Shown one piece after another: positions 1 to 55,705 of a stretch of DNA of 64,000 bases (within the stretch, counting starts at the first letter, position 1; every line of letters starts with the position of its first letter). Both the position numbers and the translations under genes were made by a program. The notes under the pieces are model-generated. The model searched no databases and had not been told where the DNA came from. It worked only from the letters and a program-made list of their open reading frames with translations. The stretch spans positions 22,617,973 to 22,681,972 of the forward strand of contig NC_079421.1 of the NCBI RefSeq assembly GCF_026213295.1, read 5' to 3'. This stretch comes from Gadus chalcogrammus. Its lineage: Eukaryota; Chordata; Actinopteri; Gadiformes; Gadidae.

Positions 1-446
1 TCTCTTCCTCCTCCACCTCCTCTCTACCTACTAAACCTACCTCTCTCGCTCTTGCTCTCTCTCTGTCCCTCCTCCACCTCCTCTCTCTCCCCTCCACCTC
101 TCTCTCTCTCTCCTCCACCTCCTCTTCTCTCTCTCTCTCTCCTCCTCCTGTCCGTTCAGCACATTAATGCTCAGTGGACGCCCCGATTTGTGGTGGCTCA
201 CCCCCCCCCCCCCCCCCCCCCACGTCTGTGTGTGAGAGGGAGTGTGTCTATGTGAATGTGTGTGCGTGTGTCTCTTTGTGTGAGTGTCTTTGTTTGAGTG
301 GGTGTGTGTGGCCTTGTGATTGTGTGTTTGGCCTTGTAAGTGTGTTTGAGTGAAAGTGAAAGTGCAGCCTTGTGCTTGTGTGTGTCTTTGTCCATGTGAG
401 GGTGTGTGTGTGGCCATGTGAATATGTGTGTGTGTGTCCTTGTGTA

Positions 447-1784
<1,338 letters not shown>

Positions 1785-2418
1785 CGTGTGTTCGTGTGTT
1801 GCTGACCACCAGGTGTCCCCGGGCACTGCAGTTAACAGCAGCTGAGAGGTAAACACACAGCCCTGCCGTAGACCCCCCTCCCCGCAGCCCCCCTCCCCCC
1901 CATACCCCCCCCACCCCCTCGTGCCCCGCCGTTTACCCACAGTGCAACGTTTCCGCTCGCTGCATCACTTCCTGACTTTTCCTCCTTTGCCCACTTCTTC
2001 TTTTCCCAGACGTTGGTAATCCTCCTCCATCCTCCGCCGTGACGCCCCCCAGCGCTGGTCTTACCCCCCTGCTCCCCCTGAAGGAGCCTCGTGAGACCCC
2101 CCCCCCCACCCCCCCATTCCGCCGGCTCAACACAAAGCCTTTTCCCGACAAATTTAAAATTCTTGGACCAATCGGAGCTCGGGGGAGGAGTTCCGGTTGA
2201 AGACGAACCCCAACGCCACCGTCCGCCCAACTGCCAAAAGAAAGAGTGGCGTCGGCCAAGGAGACATTAAAACGCCTCAACCGAAATAGGAATGATGAAT
2301 AAACTCTTCAGGCTTTTCTCCGGAGAACATGTCCTAGCTCTACCTCCGACCGGATTCAGGAGAGCAATAGAGTCAGTGTTCTATTCTGATTGGTTTGGCC
2401 GTTTTATGAACAGTGTAA

Positions 2419-2795
2419 AGGCCGATTCACACCTCCGGATCCGGACGAAACTCGTCCGCCCGTACCAAACGTCGTCTCCGGGACTACCCTTCGTACCTCG
2501 TGCTATGGATGTTAAGCAAAAACATCCTTTAGAGGGCAGTGACTGTTGTGTTGCAAAATTACCGGCAACGACAATCGCAAACATGGCATATGTAGAGGAG
2601 ATGATTTTGCTTCGTGTCATCCGAAATCGACAAAAAAATGAAGGCCTCCGCGGTGGAATGTGACTCCCTCACCAACCCGCAGATTCTCTCCTCAAAATGT
2701 TTCACAATTTTTAAATGACCAGTTACAACTCATTGCCAAAGTAGGTGAACAATAAAATAAAAAGGTCAGGTAAATAGGATGGTGTGAATGGGCTG
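2419..2795. mobile_element. PIF/Harbinger-like MITE with TAA target duplication
   Basis: Imperfect 15-bp terminal inverted repeats (AGGCCGATTCACACC on the left, the complement of CAGCCCATTCACACC on the right, 12/15 matching) are flanked by TAA at 2416-2418 and 2796-2798. A 3-bp TAA duplication is characteristic of PIF/Harbinger transposons. The interior has a short frame ending MILLRVIRNRQKNEG that could be a decayed N-terminus of an element-encoded protein, which is a weak inference. Confidence 0.6.
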
Positions 2796-3569
2796 TAAGG
2801 CTGCGGTCTGGATTACAAATCAATAGTTTGGTGGCCAAGGCCAGAATAATATTCATAGTGAGCTTGAGTATGTGGACGGTCTGAAGAGGCTCCCCTTATC
2901 CCCCTGCAGCCTCCTCTCCTCTCCTCTCCCCACTGGTCGGTCCAGACCTCAACACGGTTAAAGGCTGCAGAGGTCTGGTGATGGTGGAGATGAAACGAGG
3001 GGAGGGACGGGGGACAGAGAGGTGGGGACGGCTGAGACCCAGCTGAAGGAGGTGTCCTCCTTCAGCGGTCCTCTCAACAGCGATCTCAAACCAACACTGG
3101 AACACAGGACGGGACATCAAAGAACTTCAACCTGCGTTTTCTTAGTGAAGCAAATAATTATGTAAGCAGCCCATTGAATAAAGAGCCGAATACCGAACTA
3201 AAGAAATGAGAAGAGCAGCGTTTGGGTCTGTTTACTCGGGGCCAGCCGTGCCGTCGTGTGTGGGATCGCTCCCAGGTACGGGGCCGACGGAGGGCCGACC
3301 GCTGAACACCTCTGGAAGGTCAGAGCCCACGCCCGGCGACGGCCAGCTGGCAGTCTGCCAAGCACAGGAAGTCAGGAGGCGTGTACAGTGTGTGTGTGTA
3401 TGTACAGTGTGTGTGTGTGTACAGTGTGTGTGTGTGTACAGTGTGTGTGTGTGTGTGCACAGTGTGTGTGTGTAATAGGGTACAGTGTGTACAGTGTGAG
3501 AGTGTGTACGCACAGTGTGTACATGTGTACAGTGTGTGTACGTGTTTATTGCTGTGTACATGTGTGTGT

Positions 3570-4460
3570 CTATGTGTACGTGTGTCTAGTGTCTATGTGT
3601 GTAGTGTGTCTAGTGTCTATGTGTGTAGTGTGTCTAGTGTCTATGTGTGTAGTGTGTCTAGTGTCTATGTGTGTAGTGTGTCTAGTGTCTATGTGTGTAG
3701 TGTGTCTAGTGTCTATGTGTGTAGTGTGTCTAGTGTCTATGTGTGTAGTGTGTCTAGTGTCTATGTGTGTAGTGTGTCTAGTGTCTATGTGTGTAGTGTG
3801 TCTAGTGTCTATGTGTGTAGTGTGTCTAGTGTCTATGTGTGTAGTGTGTCTAGTGTCTATGTGTGTAGTGTGTCTAGTGTCTATGTGTGTAGTGTGTCTA
3901 GTGTCTATGTGTGTAGTGTGTCTAGTGTCTATGTGTGTAGTGTGTCTAGTGTCTATGTGTGTAGTGTGTCTAGTGTCTATGTGTGTAGTGTGTCTAGTGT
4001 CTATGTGTGTAGTGTGTCTAGTGTCTATGTGTGTAGTGTGTCTAGTGTCTATGTGTGTACGTGTGTCTAGTGTCTATGTGTGTTGTGTGTCTAGTGTCTA
4101 TGTGTGTAGTGTGTCTAGTGTCTATGTGTGTAGTGTGTCTAGTGTCTATGTGTGTAGTGTGTCTAGTGTCTATGTGTGTACGTGTGTCTAGTGTCTATGT
4201 GTGTAGTGTGTCTAGTGTCTATGTGTGTAGTGTGTCTAGTGTCTATGTGTGTAGTGTGTCTAGTGTCTATGTGTGTAGTGTGTCTAGTGTGTAGTGTGTC
4301 TAGTGTCTATGTGTGTAGTGTGTCTAGTGTCTATGTGTGTAGTGTGTCTAGTGTCTATGTGTGTAGTGTGTCTAGTGTCTATGTGTGTAGTGTGTCTAGT
4401 GTCTATGTGTGTAGTGTGTCTAGTGTCTATGTGTGTAGTGTGTCTAGTGTGTGTGTGTGT
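3570..4460. repeat. 24-bp minisatellite, about 36 copies
   Basis: The unit is GTAGTGTGTCTAGTGTCTAT plus GTGT. Near-perfect copies are broken by a few variants (GTACGTGTGTC near 4057 and 4178; a shortened unit near 4290). Because the period is 8 codons, long open frames run through it (VCLVSMCV repeats), but these are artefacts. Confidence 0.95.
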
Positions 4461-5405
4461 ACGTGCGTGTGTGTGAATGCTTGTGAGCTCTAGCTTCCCC
4501 TGTATGGCGGTTAGACCGGACCCTGAGAGAGGAGGTCTCAGGGTACGAGACGCCCATGAGGGGGGCTGGAGGAGACCAGGTCAAAGGTCATGAGGGGGAC
4601 TGGGGAGGAGACCAGGTCAAAGGTCAGGGAAGAAGGAGGAGAGGAAGAGGAGCAGGAGAAGGGGGTTAAGGAGGAGTGTGACCTCGATGTCAGAGGAGGA
4701 GGGAGGAGCCAAGATATCGGGGTGGGGGGGGGGGCATGAGTCAGGAGGGTGAGCCGATCGTCCTGATCACTTGACCCATGGAATTACCACGGCGACGGCT
4801 AATTAGCGGCGAGGTAAGCTCCAGTAATTAGCCTATTGTGCCTCGGACACAAGGCTGTATGCATTTCACCATCTCTCTCTCTATCACACACACACACACA
4901 CACACACACCCACGCACACACACGCGCGCGCATGTTGCCATGGATACCTACAATCTCTCCCCAACACCGCACTGAAAGGATGGCAAAGGATGAGAAAACG
5001 AAGAAAGTGATGTGAGGGAAGAGCAGGGAGGTATAGCGTGTGTATATATATATGTATATATATGTGTTTCTACCAGGAGGCAACAATAGGAAGGAGCTCA
5101 GTTTACCTGAAATACATTTCCTCAACCTGACAGTACAACGCGCCAACACACACACAAACAGCAGGGTATAGTAAGGGAGTTGTTTCAAGACCCTGGCTCC
5201 AACCCCCCCCCCCCCACACACACACACACACACCCCCATCACAGAGCAGTGCGGATCGCTGGAGGCCGATGTCACGGATGTGTACCGTTACCTATGTGAT
5301 GGGAAGTACTGTTGCCATGGGCAACAGCGAAGGCACTGACATCGGATTGACCCTTTGCACGGAATCACTATGTTAACGTACACAGGGATACATCTGCACC
5401 GAGAC

Positions 5406-5408
<3 letters not shown>

Positions 5409-5493
<85 letters not shown>

Positions 5494-5592
5494 TGCGTCG
5501 CCCACAAACAGTTCTGAGGTCGGTCCAGACAGTCTACACACCCAGTCCCTTGTCCCTGACTGGACACGTAAACACTGATTGTGAATGTGTTT

Positions 5593-5629
<37 letters not shown>

Positions 5630-5632
5630 CAC
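5409..5632. repeat. (TG)n and (AC)n pair
   Basis: 5409-5492 is (TG)n and 5597-5628 is (AC)n. The two are complementary and about 105 bp apart, so single strands could pair into a hairpin. Confidence 0.9.
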
Positions 5633-7689
5633 TCACACACACTTACGTTGACTTGTTACGTAAGCCGCCATAGAACATAGCGCTCAGACGAGGGGCTCCG
5701 GTTACGCGTCGCTCCGAGCGCACGTGCAGAGGAACGCTGCCCAGCTCCGATGGCTCCCGGCGACCCGGGCCTCAGGCCGGTAAGTAAAGGACCGGCTGTA
5801 ATTAAAACGTCAGATCTATGATAACAATGCTATGAACATTTAGAGCCAACGTTATTATGTATATGAATTAAATATTTTTCTATTTTTCTAATGTGAAAAA
5901 ATATATAATATCCTTGTATCCATATTTGGGTAGACTTAACTCAATGCAACACGATTCATTCAAGTGATATCTGTTAAAGTGAATACACACCTTGCTCCGC
6001 GGCCAGGAAACAGGGAAACTTGGCCCTAAACATCGCTCACTGAAGGATCATGCGAAGCGATGCGTTGCGTTCGGAAGCCATTTCTCATTCTATCCTAAAG
6101 CGACAGCGCCATTATGTGGCGAAATAACAGAATTCAGCAGTGTTAAAAAAAATTATATAATTCTGTTAGAAAGACTTCTATTCTTGGTTTAAGTTCTAAA
6201 CAGATCTGCTCACCAAGCAATGCTATACATATAAAGCAGCACATTTGAAATGTATAAATGCATTTAATCTGAATTGTTTTGAAGGATGTTTATTTCCAGG
6301 TTATTGAAATGGTAAGACATTATTTAACTTGAAAAGACATTAAAATACTTTTCTACATGCAAAAATCCATTTCTGCCATCGTTAGGAATTATAATTTTGA
6401 TTAGTGTTCTTCTTCCACACCCGCATACAGATAGCAGACAACGTTTGGAAGAGAAAGTCTTGTCTCATCAAATGGATGCTAAATTAATCACTTGTAATGT
6501 CTTACTATAGCTGCAACCAAACCCATTCCAGAAACTTGATTTGGTTTAAAAGGTGTAGTGATTGTGTTTGCAGGATTAACCCAACCATTCCTCTGGTGTA
6601 AAGTGCATTCTCACTCTAAATAACCATTCAGATCCGGAGGCAATCACCAAGCCATGCACCACTCAGGCTTCAGATGGAAGAAATCACGCAGAGCATTACA
6701 GTTCTCCTTTCCTTTATTAGTAGAGATTCGTTAACTGTAAATTACAGCGTTAGCTACCGTTATCCCAGCGCACGAGTGTACTTTATTAGCATTGGCACAA
6801 ACAATACACTTTAATAAGTTGAATATCCTCTCTCTGTCAAAGTCCCCGTGCACAACACGGTCCCCAATGCATTTAAATTAAATAAACTCAAATCAGCAAC
6901 ACATGTTTAAAAAGGCTCACAGAAGATAAACCAAAGTCAACGTAACGAGTGACGCTCCGCCTCGGAGCGGAGGTGTTGAGGTGTCGCAGCGTTCTCCTGC
7001 CTCGGTGCAAACTTCAGCAAATTAAAAACAGAAAGTCCTCCCTTTGCCTCGTTTAAAAAGTAAATCACCAGCATAGACCGTGTGGCGCGGGGGGGGGGGG
7101 GGGGGGGGGGGGTAAAACAGATGCAGTTGGAGCGGACGGCAACAGAAGTTCTGGCCGCGGTGGTTCCTGTTCACAACGCCGATAAAGACCTCGTAAAGGC
7201 GTCAGAACGCGGTTTGTCGAGTTTCAGATCGACAAAAAGATTCTGAACTGAGATGAACGGGTTTTAAAAAATAAAATAAAGTAAAGAGAAAGGAGAGAAT
7301 AAGGCCAGCAAGCTCATTTGTACAGTTAGTTACTATTTACAGACTGTAAAATCATTTACCCTGAAATGATATGGGTTGTCTCCCTCTTGTGGTTTAAAAT
7401 AGTCACCGAAAGAAAAATATATATATTATTATAATAATAATCACAACATGCTTTAAATGACTCCCAGTCCTAAAAGAACCATGCCCATCGCAAAACCAGT
7501 CCTGAACGGACACCAAGACAATATTTTAATATTTAATTTGGAACTACCTCTGATCCTGGGGAATGGAGACATTGGTCAGAGTCGGGGCCAATCCCACACA
7601 GCCCATCAACACCTTCTCTAGGGTGGCACGGTGCTGCTACAGAGACCGACTCCTGGAGCCCTGACCAGACAGTCCCAAGACGACCCCCG

Positions 7690-7860
7690 GTGAGACCACA
7701 GAACGCCTCACTACCAGACCACAGGACGCCTCACTACCAGACCACAGGACGCCTCACTACCGGACCACAGAACGCCTCACTACCGGGCCGTGTACCCCCA
7801 GATCAGACCACAGACCACCTCACTACCGGACCGTGTTCCTCCAGATCGGACCACAGGCTA
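7690..7860. repeat. Short imperfect 24-bp array
   Basis: Variants of CCACAGGACGCCTCACTACC recur about seven times, with substitutions between units. No gene is associated; it lies downstream of the reep2 stop codon. Confidence 0.7.
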
Positions 7861-8299
7861 CGCAGACGCCCTCCGTCGAGGACATGACCCCGTCTGATGT
7901 CTCACGACGACACACTGGCAGTTTGAGCACACTTTGGGGCCGCAGAGAGAACGACGGATGGTCCATCAGCCAGCCGGCGCCGTTTGAGGCGTGTTCACGA
8001 CGGTACGGCCTACAGGGGTCAGAGGTCAGTCAGCGAGGGCGTCAGGTCGGGTGAGAGAGGCGGTGCCGAGAGGCTGAGACGACAACAAGTAAACAAATAA
8101 ATAGATTAAATAAAAGGCTTCACATGTCCTCATGGTATACGGTGATGCGATTAGCAGACGACTCAGCTTAGCGTCAACACAAGTTAAGAGTGCGCTACAC
8201 ATTAACGTTTTGGTAAATGCAAGTAGAGTAAGAAAGTAGCAGTGTTACAGTGAGCCCAACCGAGGAGGGACGGTGGGGGGAGGGGGGCGCGGTAGGATG

Positions 8300-9520
8300 C
8301 TGAATACCCCCGAACTAACATGTGTTAGACGGACTCCATCAGGTACAAGAGTGTGTGTGGGGGGGGCGGGGTGAGCTCAGGGAAGACATGGAGAGAGAGA
8401 GTGGGGGGGAGGGGGGGTCGGGGTCGGAGGTAAGCACAACCTTGGCCTACTTAAGCTTGAGCGTGCCGCTATCGCTATCCTAATGTGCTCACGGCTCAAG
8501 AGAGGGTTCCTCCTCTGACAGGAGCCGGCCGCCCAGCGTCAGCGGGGGGACCCGGAGCCGGCCGCCCATCGTCAGCGGGGGGACCCGGAGCCGGCCGCCC
8601 AGCGTCAGCGGGGGGACCCGGAGCCGGCCGCCCAGCGTCAGCGGGGGGACCAGGGGCAGACGCTCTGGTTTATTCATCGGCTGGACTCCAGGGACGGAGT
8701 GGAGCCACCAGGAGGGGTACAGACTCCAAATTCGAAAAGCAACGACGCACATGAAGTCAGCGGGTCTGGGGGTGAATGGGAGGGGGCCGAGGGGGTGGTG
8801 CTCCTGGGGACCGGGGTCAGAGGTCAACCGATACACGCGGCGCTGAGGACCCTCCAGGGTGTGTCGAACACTGCGTCACCGCCTGGGGCAGTGGAGGCTC
8901 CGTGCGAGTGACGTCAGGATTAAGCCTGCAGACACCTCGAGCCCGACCGCCGGACCACGACAGGAGCTGGGCTGTAGGGGGGCCAGGGGCCGGGGGCCGA
9001 CACGAAGCGAACCACAAGGTCTGAATGAACACCACGGCCATTATTAGAGTCTGATTAAACAAAACACACAACATTTAGTCAGGGAGACGATGAGCGGCCT
9101 GACGTAAGCAGCCGTGGAAGGAGCGGGTGAGTTTATGGGATGTTAGCTCTGCCCCAGCCCAACCCAAGATCCACATCTGACCTTTGACCCTAGACCTTTC
9201 CCCTACCCCCACCCCCGACGAGTTTTGTAATCTTGGGAAGACGCGTGTTCTGCACGTCCGTGTCCGCGTGGACGTTGGGTAGCGGCGGAGGGAGGGAGGG
9301 AGGGAGGGAGGGAGGGAGGGGGGGGGGGGGTTCCATCGTAAATAAAACGCGTTTCCGACATCAGAACTGAAATGCATTCTTTTGCCCCCCTGCGAGTGTG
9401 TGTGGGAGGTGTGTGCGTGTGGGTGTGTGGGAGTGTGTTGAGTGTGTGTGTGGGTGGTGTTGGGGGGGGGGCCGTGAGGCGGTACTGTGGGGGGGGGGGC
9501 TGAGTGCCGCGCCGGTCCAA
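8300..9520 (-). other. reep2: Region downstream of reep2, probable 3' UTR
   Basis: No coding signal. A minus-strand AATAAA (TTTATT at 8669-8674) is the nearest convincing polyadenylation signal, giving a 3' UTR of about 0.85 kb; others near 6713 and 6783 could serve a longer one. G-runs at 9318-9330 and (GGGA)n at 9287-9320 lie within it. Confidence 0.3.
8520..8656. repeat. 33-bp minisatellite, about 4 copies
   Basis: The unit is GCCGGCCGCCCAGCGTCAGC plus GGGGGGACCCGGA. The copies are almost identical, which suggests recent amplification. It lies in the possible reep2 3' UTR. Confidence 0.85.
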
Positions 9521-18621
<9,101 letters not shown>

Positions 18622-19609
18622 GTTGGAGTTGGAGGTGAGCTTTCCTCTGTGAGAATGGTGCCTAACGAGCTAGGTGGCCCCCATTCCTCCGCGACCGTGT
18701 GTTGTGATGCTGAGGAAGCCGGCCTGCACGCCCCTGGAGCGGTGGAAGCTGCTGTGGACCGTCAGGTGGGACGCGGACGAGAACTGCTGCAGTACGTCGC
18801 AAGCAGGGAGAGGATCATGAATAATAGCGGAACGCCCGTTTATCGCAAAGCAATTTCCGGTCCCTTGTTTCCTGTTTGTTGTTAACGGCCGTTTAGTGCC
18901 TCACCGGAGTGGGAAGATTAAGGAAACGACAATAATACCGACATGGGGGAATAATATGTTTTTGTAGGCGAAATGTTGGACAAAAGCAGCCGAAAAAGGT
19001 TGTAAAACGGATCTCCCTCGTGTCGGAAGACCATCTCCGCTCACGCCGTTAAACCAATGCAACTGAAAGTCCCACCTTCTCTCGCGCCAATAACGCTAAT
19101 TTGGAGCATCGCGTTCCGTTGTCGTGAGAACGAGGCGACGTTGCCTTAAAGGGCCACATGCATTCATTTAGGACTGGCCTTAATTTAATGTAGTGCCAAA
19201 TGGTTATGATTATAATTAATTAACTAATTAAGACACTTAATATATAGAGCTTTATGGATCTCCATATCTTTATATATCCAGGTGCATCAACCAAATTTCT
19301 CCATATTGGTTATTATGTATAATATAATTATACATAAAAATGTCCCAATACGTCAATGAATAATATCAAATACCAATTAAATACCCATGATCGATTTCTT
19401 AAGGAGTTAGGGTTAACATTACAGCAATAATGGGCATTTGAGTTAGTGTACCTTATTGTTTACCCATTTCTGTGACCCACTTAAAAGCCCTGCAGGTAAG
19501 TCTTGACAATGGTAATTCACAGCAAGTTAAAGGGAGCGGGGAAGTATTTTAAGCGCACAGAAGTTTGAACTCCAAGCAAGATTAGTTTGCAACTCATACA
19601 ACATACAAA
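18622..19609. promoter_or_regulatory. reep2: reep2 upstream region
   Basis: About 1 kb separates the reep2 ATG from the presumed kdm3b polyadenylation site, so the reep2 promoter must lie here unless it overlaps kdm3b. 18622-19140 is CpG-containing and moderately GC-rich, with no obvious TATA box; 19160-19420 is A+T-rich. The start site was not located. Confidence 0.3.
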
Positions 19610-20554
19610 ACATGTTTTTTTGTAAACTTTATTTTGAAGAAGAAAAAAAAAAATGTTCATACTGCTAATATCAATACTCGTATATTGAAATAACATTTAG
19701 GGCCAGTAGTTCGGTTAAGCTGAAATCATAATTCTTGAACATTTTCGAGGACGCGGGTCATTCCAACCATGAAACGGGTGATTAAAAACAATCAAGCAAC
19801 CATAACCCCCTTCCTTCTGATGTATAAAATGCTGATCAACTTTTAAAAGTGAAAACGAAAAAATACAAAACTTTGGTCTGCTCCCCTCCCTGGCTGCTTC
19901 ATGGGTCGCGCTCAGCCACAGTGGGCGGACGGGGACGCCGTTGCCTTGGTTCCCCCACCAACAACAGAAACGTGTATAGGAACACGGGTTAACCTTGGTG
20001 CTATCGAAGGAATAAAACGTAACATTGAGTTCATCAAAACAGTAGAAGGTTGCCTGGTGCTCACGCCTTGTCACTGGCATCAGCTGAACCTCTTGTTGCT
20101 CTGAAGGCACGGCAGCTTCCTCCATCCTCGCTTCCTAACTCCTCGCTTCCTAACTCCTCACCCCACCCCCGGCGTCTCCGGTGTCTTTACACATACGAAC
20201 CAAAGAGAACGAGTACGACTAACGAACGTGGAGCTTAAATACACACTCGATGAAAAGAGAATTGCAAAATTAACTAGAAGGTGGAGACCTCAACGAGCCC
20301 CCAAAATTAAAACCAGCACATCTGAGCTCACTCGCTGTCGAATGCGCCAAATTGCCCCCAAATAACAAACCTTTTTTTGTTTTTACTCGGACCAAAAAAA
20401 ATAAAAAATCCCTACACTCAATTACTGTGTGTGTGCGTGTGTGTGTCTGTGTCTGTGTGTGCGCGTGTCTTTATCCATCTGTGCGTGTGTATGTTTGTGT
20501 CCGTCTGTGAGTCAAAGTGATGTTGTGGTTGGTTTGTCTTGGGGTCGGGTCAGC
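19610..20554 (-). other. kdm3b: Likely kdm3b 3' UTR with polyadenylation signal
   Basis: A+T-rich sequence follows the kdm3b TGA. An AATAAA on the minus strand (TTTATT at 19628-19633) is followed by A/T-rich DNA, which would give a 3' UTR of about 0.9 kb. The 136-codon open frame at 19715-20125 has no recognisable similarity and is probably chance. Confidence 0.45.
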
Positions 20555-42860
<22,306 letters not shown>

Positions 42861-43260
42861 GTTGTGCTGCAGGTAGCTCCGCTAGCCACCATGAACAGAG
42901 CGACTTCGGGACTTCTGTGACGCTCGGAGCTCCGGGTTTAAAGAGACCGTCGAGCACTGGGGTTCCGTCCACGCCACTTGATATCGCCAAAGAGGCTAGG
43001 TCGACATGAGCGCTCTTGGATAACCCGGTGGTGTACCGAGTCGAGACAAAGAATTGAAGGGTATGGATGTTATTGTCTTCAATGCTAACGCTCCCATACC
43101 GCTCTGTCCGCCATTGAGCCCTGCAACAACCGAACGCACTCCTCGTCGCTCCTCGGCACTGCGGAGACGGCGGTCGATTTCGCTGCAATGGCGACCTCTA
43201 GCGGCGGGCTCGTGTACGCTTTCTTTAATCTTAATAATACAATGGGCATAGTAAAACTCG
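42861..43260. promoter_or_regulatory. kdm3b: kdm3b upstream region
   Basis: The GC-rich, CpG-containing sequence of exon 1 continues a few hundred bases upstream of the ATG and then becomes A+T-rich from about 43220. This is the expected look of a TATA-less CpG-type promoter, but no specific element was identified. Confidence 0.3.
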
Positions 43261-44168
43261 GTTTTATTATTTTTGCCTTGTTCAGTCCTTTATCTGGCCG
43301 ACTATGGCTCTTATTGTTTGTTTTTTGGTATAAATAGGTAGATCTAGTACGTTGTAGGATTGCGTTTAGAATAATCGCTGTCCACCCTTCCATTGATTGA
43401 CCAGAAGGGGGTGCCAATGTGCCGCAAACCCTCCATTGACATCAGGGTGGGCGACCAGACGACGTTGAACCTTTTTCTTGTTGTGCAATATCTAATTAAG
43501 AATATAAAATATCCTGTTATAAAATGCCGCCTCATCGATCATTAACCTGAAACTAAGCCTTGAGAATATTAAGAGGAAATCAGCAAAGTATAGGCTGAAT
43601 GTGTAGGCCAATTTCTTACATGCGTTTGTTTGTTATTTGTAGGCTAAATATGGACTAGATCCTACTTTTAACACAGTAATTCTGCCAATATTTATCTGTT
43701 GTCATTCATAGAATATATTCTGTAGGCCTACAACTAAGTAGGAGGTAGTGGGCCAGTAGTATGCTTGACACAAAAAATAAATAAAAACACCGCCAAATCC
43801 CTGGTGATTATTATCTGAATCATTATAAAGACACAACATTGCTCTCACCTTTATAGCCTCCTCCGAATTTATTTATGAAATGTACAAGATACACCTTAAA
43901 ATATGTACAAAATCTCAACATGGTTTCCTATATCAAAAGTGATAAATACAAATCTATAACCAGCTATAAAACCCTGCACTTCTTTTTCAAGTGGGCTAGA
44001 AATTCCAAACAGACGTTTCTATTTCAACAAGAGCAATGAGATGTTTCTCGTGGCGATATTTATAAATCAGGCAGGAGTTATTTTAAAAGCACTGCATATA
44101 GGCCTGTAGGTTACCTATGTAAACTAATGACCCCATGCCTTCAGAAGCATGTGCAAAACCTCTGTGTG

Positions 44169-44319
<151 letters not shown>

Positions 44320-44962
44320 CTGTGTCTTTCCTATCACAGATAATGTGCACTTGTGATGTTTGTCCACTGGTGAACCACTAGCAACTGTACATATGAGGGA
44401 CATTGAAGACATACATTGGTCATCCATCTTTTCTCCTCTGGAAGGAGTGACCCTCTCCTGTGTTCCCTCTCAAGGCGTCCTCCTCGGACTCTATTGGTAT
44501 ACTGTTGGCCTGGGAAGCCCTTTGAGTCTGGAACTGGGATTAAGGGCTATACAAATACAATCCACTTTTTATAAGTTCCCACTTCAGTTTTAGAGACATT
44601 TCTAGAAAGCCCTTATATTAGCGTCTTCTGAAACCCCAGCAGAGGAGTGAGTTAAGTTGAACCATTATTCATCTAATCCTGTGGGGACGCAGGGCTACAC
44701 AAACAGGCATCCCTCAACAACCCCTCTTCCACGCACACCAAAGCCAAACGACCGGTGATGTCCTTACCCCAAAGGGACAGAAGGAACAACAGCAACAAAG
44801 TCTGGATAGCATCGCCTGAGAAGTGATAACGTGCACTTTTTTTCCGATAAAGACCGCATCCTCATCGTCCTCTTCATCGCCGTCGTCCTCTTCATCGTCG
44901 TCGTCCTCCTCCTCCTCCTCCTGACCTCAGCGGCGTCGTCTTCGTCTCAGTCCAGCAGTAAC

Positions 44963-45035
44963 GTGAGTGGCGGCCCCAGTGTGGGGGGGCCCGGGGCCCC
45001 CCGGCCAGCACCGCCTCACTGGGGCCGCCACTCAC
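44963..45035. repeat. Perfect 19-bp inverted repeat right after the spon2 stop codon
   Basis: GTGAGTGGCGGCCCCAGTG at 44963-44981 is the exact complement of 45017-45035. The 35-nt loop contains a further G7/C6 self-complementary run (44983-45002). The stop codon is at 45045-45047, so the mRNA would fold into a very GC-rich stem about 10 nt after it. Confidence 0.9.
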
Positions 45036-45044
45036 TACGACTCA

Positions 45045-54932
<9,888 letters not shown>

Positions 54933-55014
54933 CACCTGACCTGAGGCGGAGAGAGCAGGGAGGAGCATTAGGGCACCCAGACGGTCTGACCCGGGATCCA
55001 TACCTGCCCGTGGT

Positions 55015-55705
55015 CCCCCCTACCTCCCAGACCTCCCCCCGACCTCCCAGACCTCCCCCCGACCTCCCAGACCTCCCCCCGACCTCCCCCCTACCTCCCA
55101 GACCTCCCCCCTACCTCCCCCCTACCTCCCAGACCTCCCCCTACCTCCCAGACCTCCCCCCTACCTCCCCCCTACCTCCCAGACCTCCCCCCGACCTCCC
55201 AGACCTCCCCCCGACCTCCCCCCTACCTCCCAGACCTCCCCCTACCTCCCAGACCTCCCCCTACCTCCCAGACCTCCCCCCGACCTCCCAGACCTCCCCC
55301 CGACCTCCCAGACCTCCCCCCTACCTCCCAGACCTCCCCCCGACCTCCCAGACCTCCCCCCTACCTCCCAGACCTTCCTAACTATCTCCCAGACCTTCCT
55401 AACTACCTCCTAGACCTTCCTAACTACCTCCTAGACCTTCCTAACTACCTCCCAGACCTTCCTAACTACCTCCCAGACCTTCCTAACTACCTCCCAGACC
55501 TTCCTAACTACCTCCTAGACCTTCCCCCCTACCTCCTAGACCTTCCTAACTACCTCCCTGACCTTCCAAACTACCTCCCAGACCTTCCTAACTATCTCCC
55601 AGACCTTCCTAACTACCTCCCAGACCTTCCTAACTACCTCCCAGACCTTCCTAACTATCTCCTAGACCTTCCTAACTACCTCCCTGACCTTCCAAACATC
55701 TCCCT
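55015..55705. repeat. About 20-bp pyrimidine-rich minisatellite with two unit families
   Basis: The left half has ACCTCCCAGACCTCCCCCCG and ACCTCCCCCCT units. From about 55370 the units switch to ACCTCCCAGACCTTCCTAAC plus T. It lies 5' of the first spon2 coding exon on the coding strand. Confidence 0.92.

Larger units (their letters stand above)
4461..8299. other. Gene-poor stretch, A+T-rich between 5800 and 7500
   Basis: 4500-4750 is G-rich with two GACCAGGTCAAAGGTCA copies. 5640-5780 is GC-rich with CpGs and ends in a possible splice donor (CCG/gtaagt at 5780). 5800-7500 is A+T-rich with no open frame of note, and 7090-7112 is a G-run. No complete gene was recognised. Confidence 0.6.

Noticed and set aside
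3256..4191. A 311-codon open frame on the plus strand
   Set aside because: It is the 24-bp minisatellite read in codons (VCLVSMCV repeats). The period is a multiple of three, so frames stay open by default.
19715..20125. A 136-codon minus-strand frame of normal complexity
   Set aside because: It lies in the likely 3' UTR of kdm3b, has no recognisable domain, and its composition is that of A+T-rich non-coding DNA.
43188..43340. An ATG frame (MATSSGGLVYAFFN) on the plus strand facing away from kdm3b
   Set aside because: Only about 50 codons; the opening GCGACCTCTAGCGGC resembles a common repeat-associated phrase in fish, and no splice partner was found.
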